A DNA stretch of 21,262 bases from Punctularia strigosozonata HHB-11173 SS5 (Eukaryota; Basidiomycota; Agaricomycetes; Corticiales; Punctulariaceae). This document shows, in pieces, positions 20,604 through 21,262 of the stretch. Location of the stretch: positions 2,912,929 to 2,934,190 of the forward strand of contig NW_006767434.1 in the NCBI RefSeq assembly GCF_000264995.1, written 5' to 3'. Below the pieces are notes generated by a model. That model had not been told where the DNA came from. It saw nothing but the letters and a program-made list of their open reading frames with translations, and ran no database searches. Each line of letters begins with the position of its first letter. Position 1 is the first letter of the stretch. The position numbers were made by a program, and so were the translations under genes.

Positions 20604-20634
20604 TCCTCAGTCAAGTATAAGGGAAAAGACTGAG
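20604..20634. repeat. 31-bp hairpin repeat, copy 2
   Basis: An exact direct copy of 20486-20516, 118 bp downstream. Flanking bases extend its stem to 10 bp (CTCCTCAGTC with GACTGAGGAG). Just upstream is a short tandem run with three GGACATG words (about 20568-20594). Confidence 0.8.
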
Positions 20635-21069
20635 GAGATGCGAAGGGAGAGCTCCTGGTATATGTGAGGGAGCTCGAGGGAAGCATTTCCATAAAGGGAA
20701 CAAAAGAATGTGCCTAAAGCGGTAATATCAATCAGGAAAGATAGAAGATCGCAAAGAAGAACACAAGAATAGAACATGTGAGAGAATATGTACATAATAG
20801 GTAACGAGCGTGTGATATTTCCATATTTGTACGATATACAAAGTTTAACATTCTGTCCACCCAAATTTGTGCCCTACGAAGAGCTGTGTGATTGTTGCAT
20901 AAGCTGTAGTAGAAGGGCAAGCATTTGGCCTTGCTGGCCTGACTCTGGTGGGGCAGTATTCGTCGAACAATCGGTTTTTTAAATCGAAAGAAATGATGCT
21001 CATAATTCACCGTCCGTTTTTCTCGACGGTTCCCAACTGAATCGCTACTCACCGTCTATCCATGCCCCC
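20635..21069. other. Telomere-adjacent AT-rich spacer
   Basis: About 435 bp between the hairpin repeats and the telomere, AT-richer than the gene-bearing part. Open frames on the minus strand up to 106 codons have low-complexity, membrane-like composition without known motifs and are probably chance. The word TCACCGTC occurs twice near the junction (about 21007 and 21051). Confidence 0.4.
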
Positions 21070-21262
21070 TTAGGGTTAGGGTTAGGGTTAGGGTTAGTTA
21101 GGGTTAGGGTTAGGGTTAGGGTTAGGGTTAGGGTTAGGGTTAGGGTTAGGGTTAGGGTTAGGGTTAGGGTTAGGGTTAGGGTTAGGGTTAGGGTTAGGGT
21201 TAGGGTTAGGGTTAGGGTTAGGGTTAGGGTTAGGGTTAGGGTTAGGGTTAGGGTTAGGGTTA
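21070..21262 (+). repeat. Telomere, (TTAGGG)n
   Basis: Thirty-one full TTAGGG units run to the window end. There is one short unit, TTAG, at 21094-21097 after the first four repeats. The G-rich strand runs 5' to 3' toward the end, as expected for the right end of a chromosome. TTAGGG is the standard repeat of most filamentous fungi. The join with unique sequence is CCATGCCCCC|TTAGGG. Confidence 0.99.

Noticed and set aside
20607-21052. Minus-strand open frames of 85 and 106 codons beside the telomere
   Set aside because: Low-complexity hydrophobic composition from AT-rich sequence; no family motif or splice support.
1-21262. CRISPR arrays, bacterial operons, tRNA and rRNA genes
   Set aside because: The window is clearly eukaryotic; I saw no spaced repeats of the CRISPR type and no tRNA A/B-box pair.

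Overview
This window is the right-hand end of a eukaryotic chromosome from a filamentous fungus, most likely a basidiomycete (Agaricomycetes-like). The last ~193 bases (21070-21262) are a TTAGGG telomere reading outward. The genes are cut by many 48-70 bp introns with CTRAY-type branch points, which is the usual agaricomycete style. I rebuilt seven genes from conserved protein motifs and splice signals, and every junction I give keeps the reading frame.

Layout from left to right: (1) 1-982, minus, a 2-oxoglutarate/Fe(II) dioxygenase of prolyl-4-hydroxylase type, cut by the window edge. (2) 2851-4176, minus, an isoprenylcysteine carboxyl methyltransferase (ICMT)-like membrane enzyme with 5 introns. 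(3) 4454-6557, minus, coding-like segments of an unrecognised, possibly decayed gene. (4) 6637-8934, plus, an MFS transporter with 14 exons. (5) 9235-10013, plus, a second ICMT-like enzyme with one intron. (6) 10309-14279, plus, a HUL5/UBE3C-type HECT ubiquitin ligase. (7) 14430-16781, minus, a class II DAHP synthase (first step of the shikimate pathway) with 15 exons, tail to tail with the ligase. (8) 17280-18533, plus, the mitochondrial GTP/GDP carrier GGC1, head to head with the DAHP synthase. After that comes a gene-poor subtelomere (18534-21069). It holds a relic of a pepsin-type aspartic protease whose second catalytic triad reads NTG instead of DTG, a 10-bp-phased array of palindromic CACTRGTG words, and a duplicated 31-bp hairpin unit.

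The left half (oxygenase, two ICMT-like methyltransferases, one transporter) could be a small metabolic cluster. The right half (ubiquitin ligase, aromatic amino acid synthesis, mitochondrial nucleotide carrier) is core housekeeping, unusually close to a telomere. Three GC-AG introns lie in the DAHP synthase and ligase genes, and five of the ligase's twelve introns are multiples of three without stops. No CRISPR, tRNA, rRNA or complete transposon was seen.
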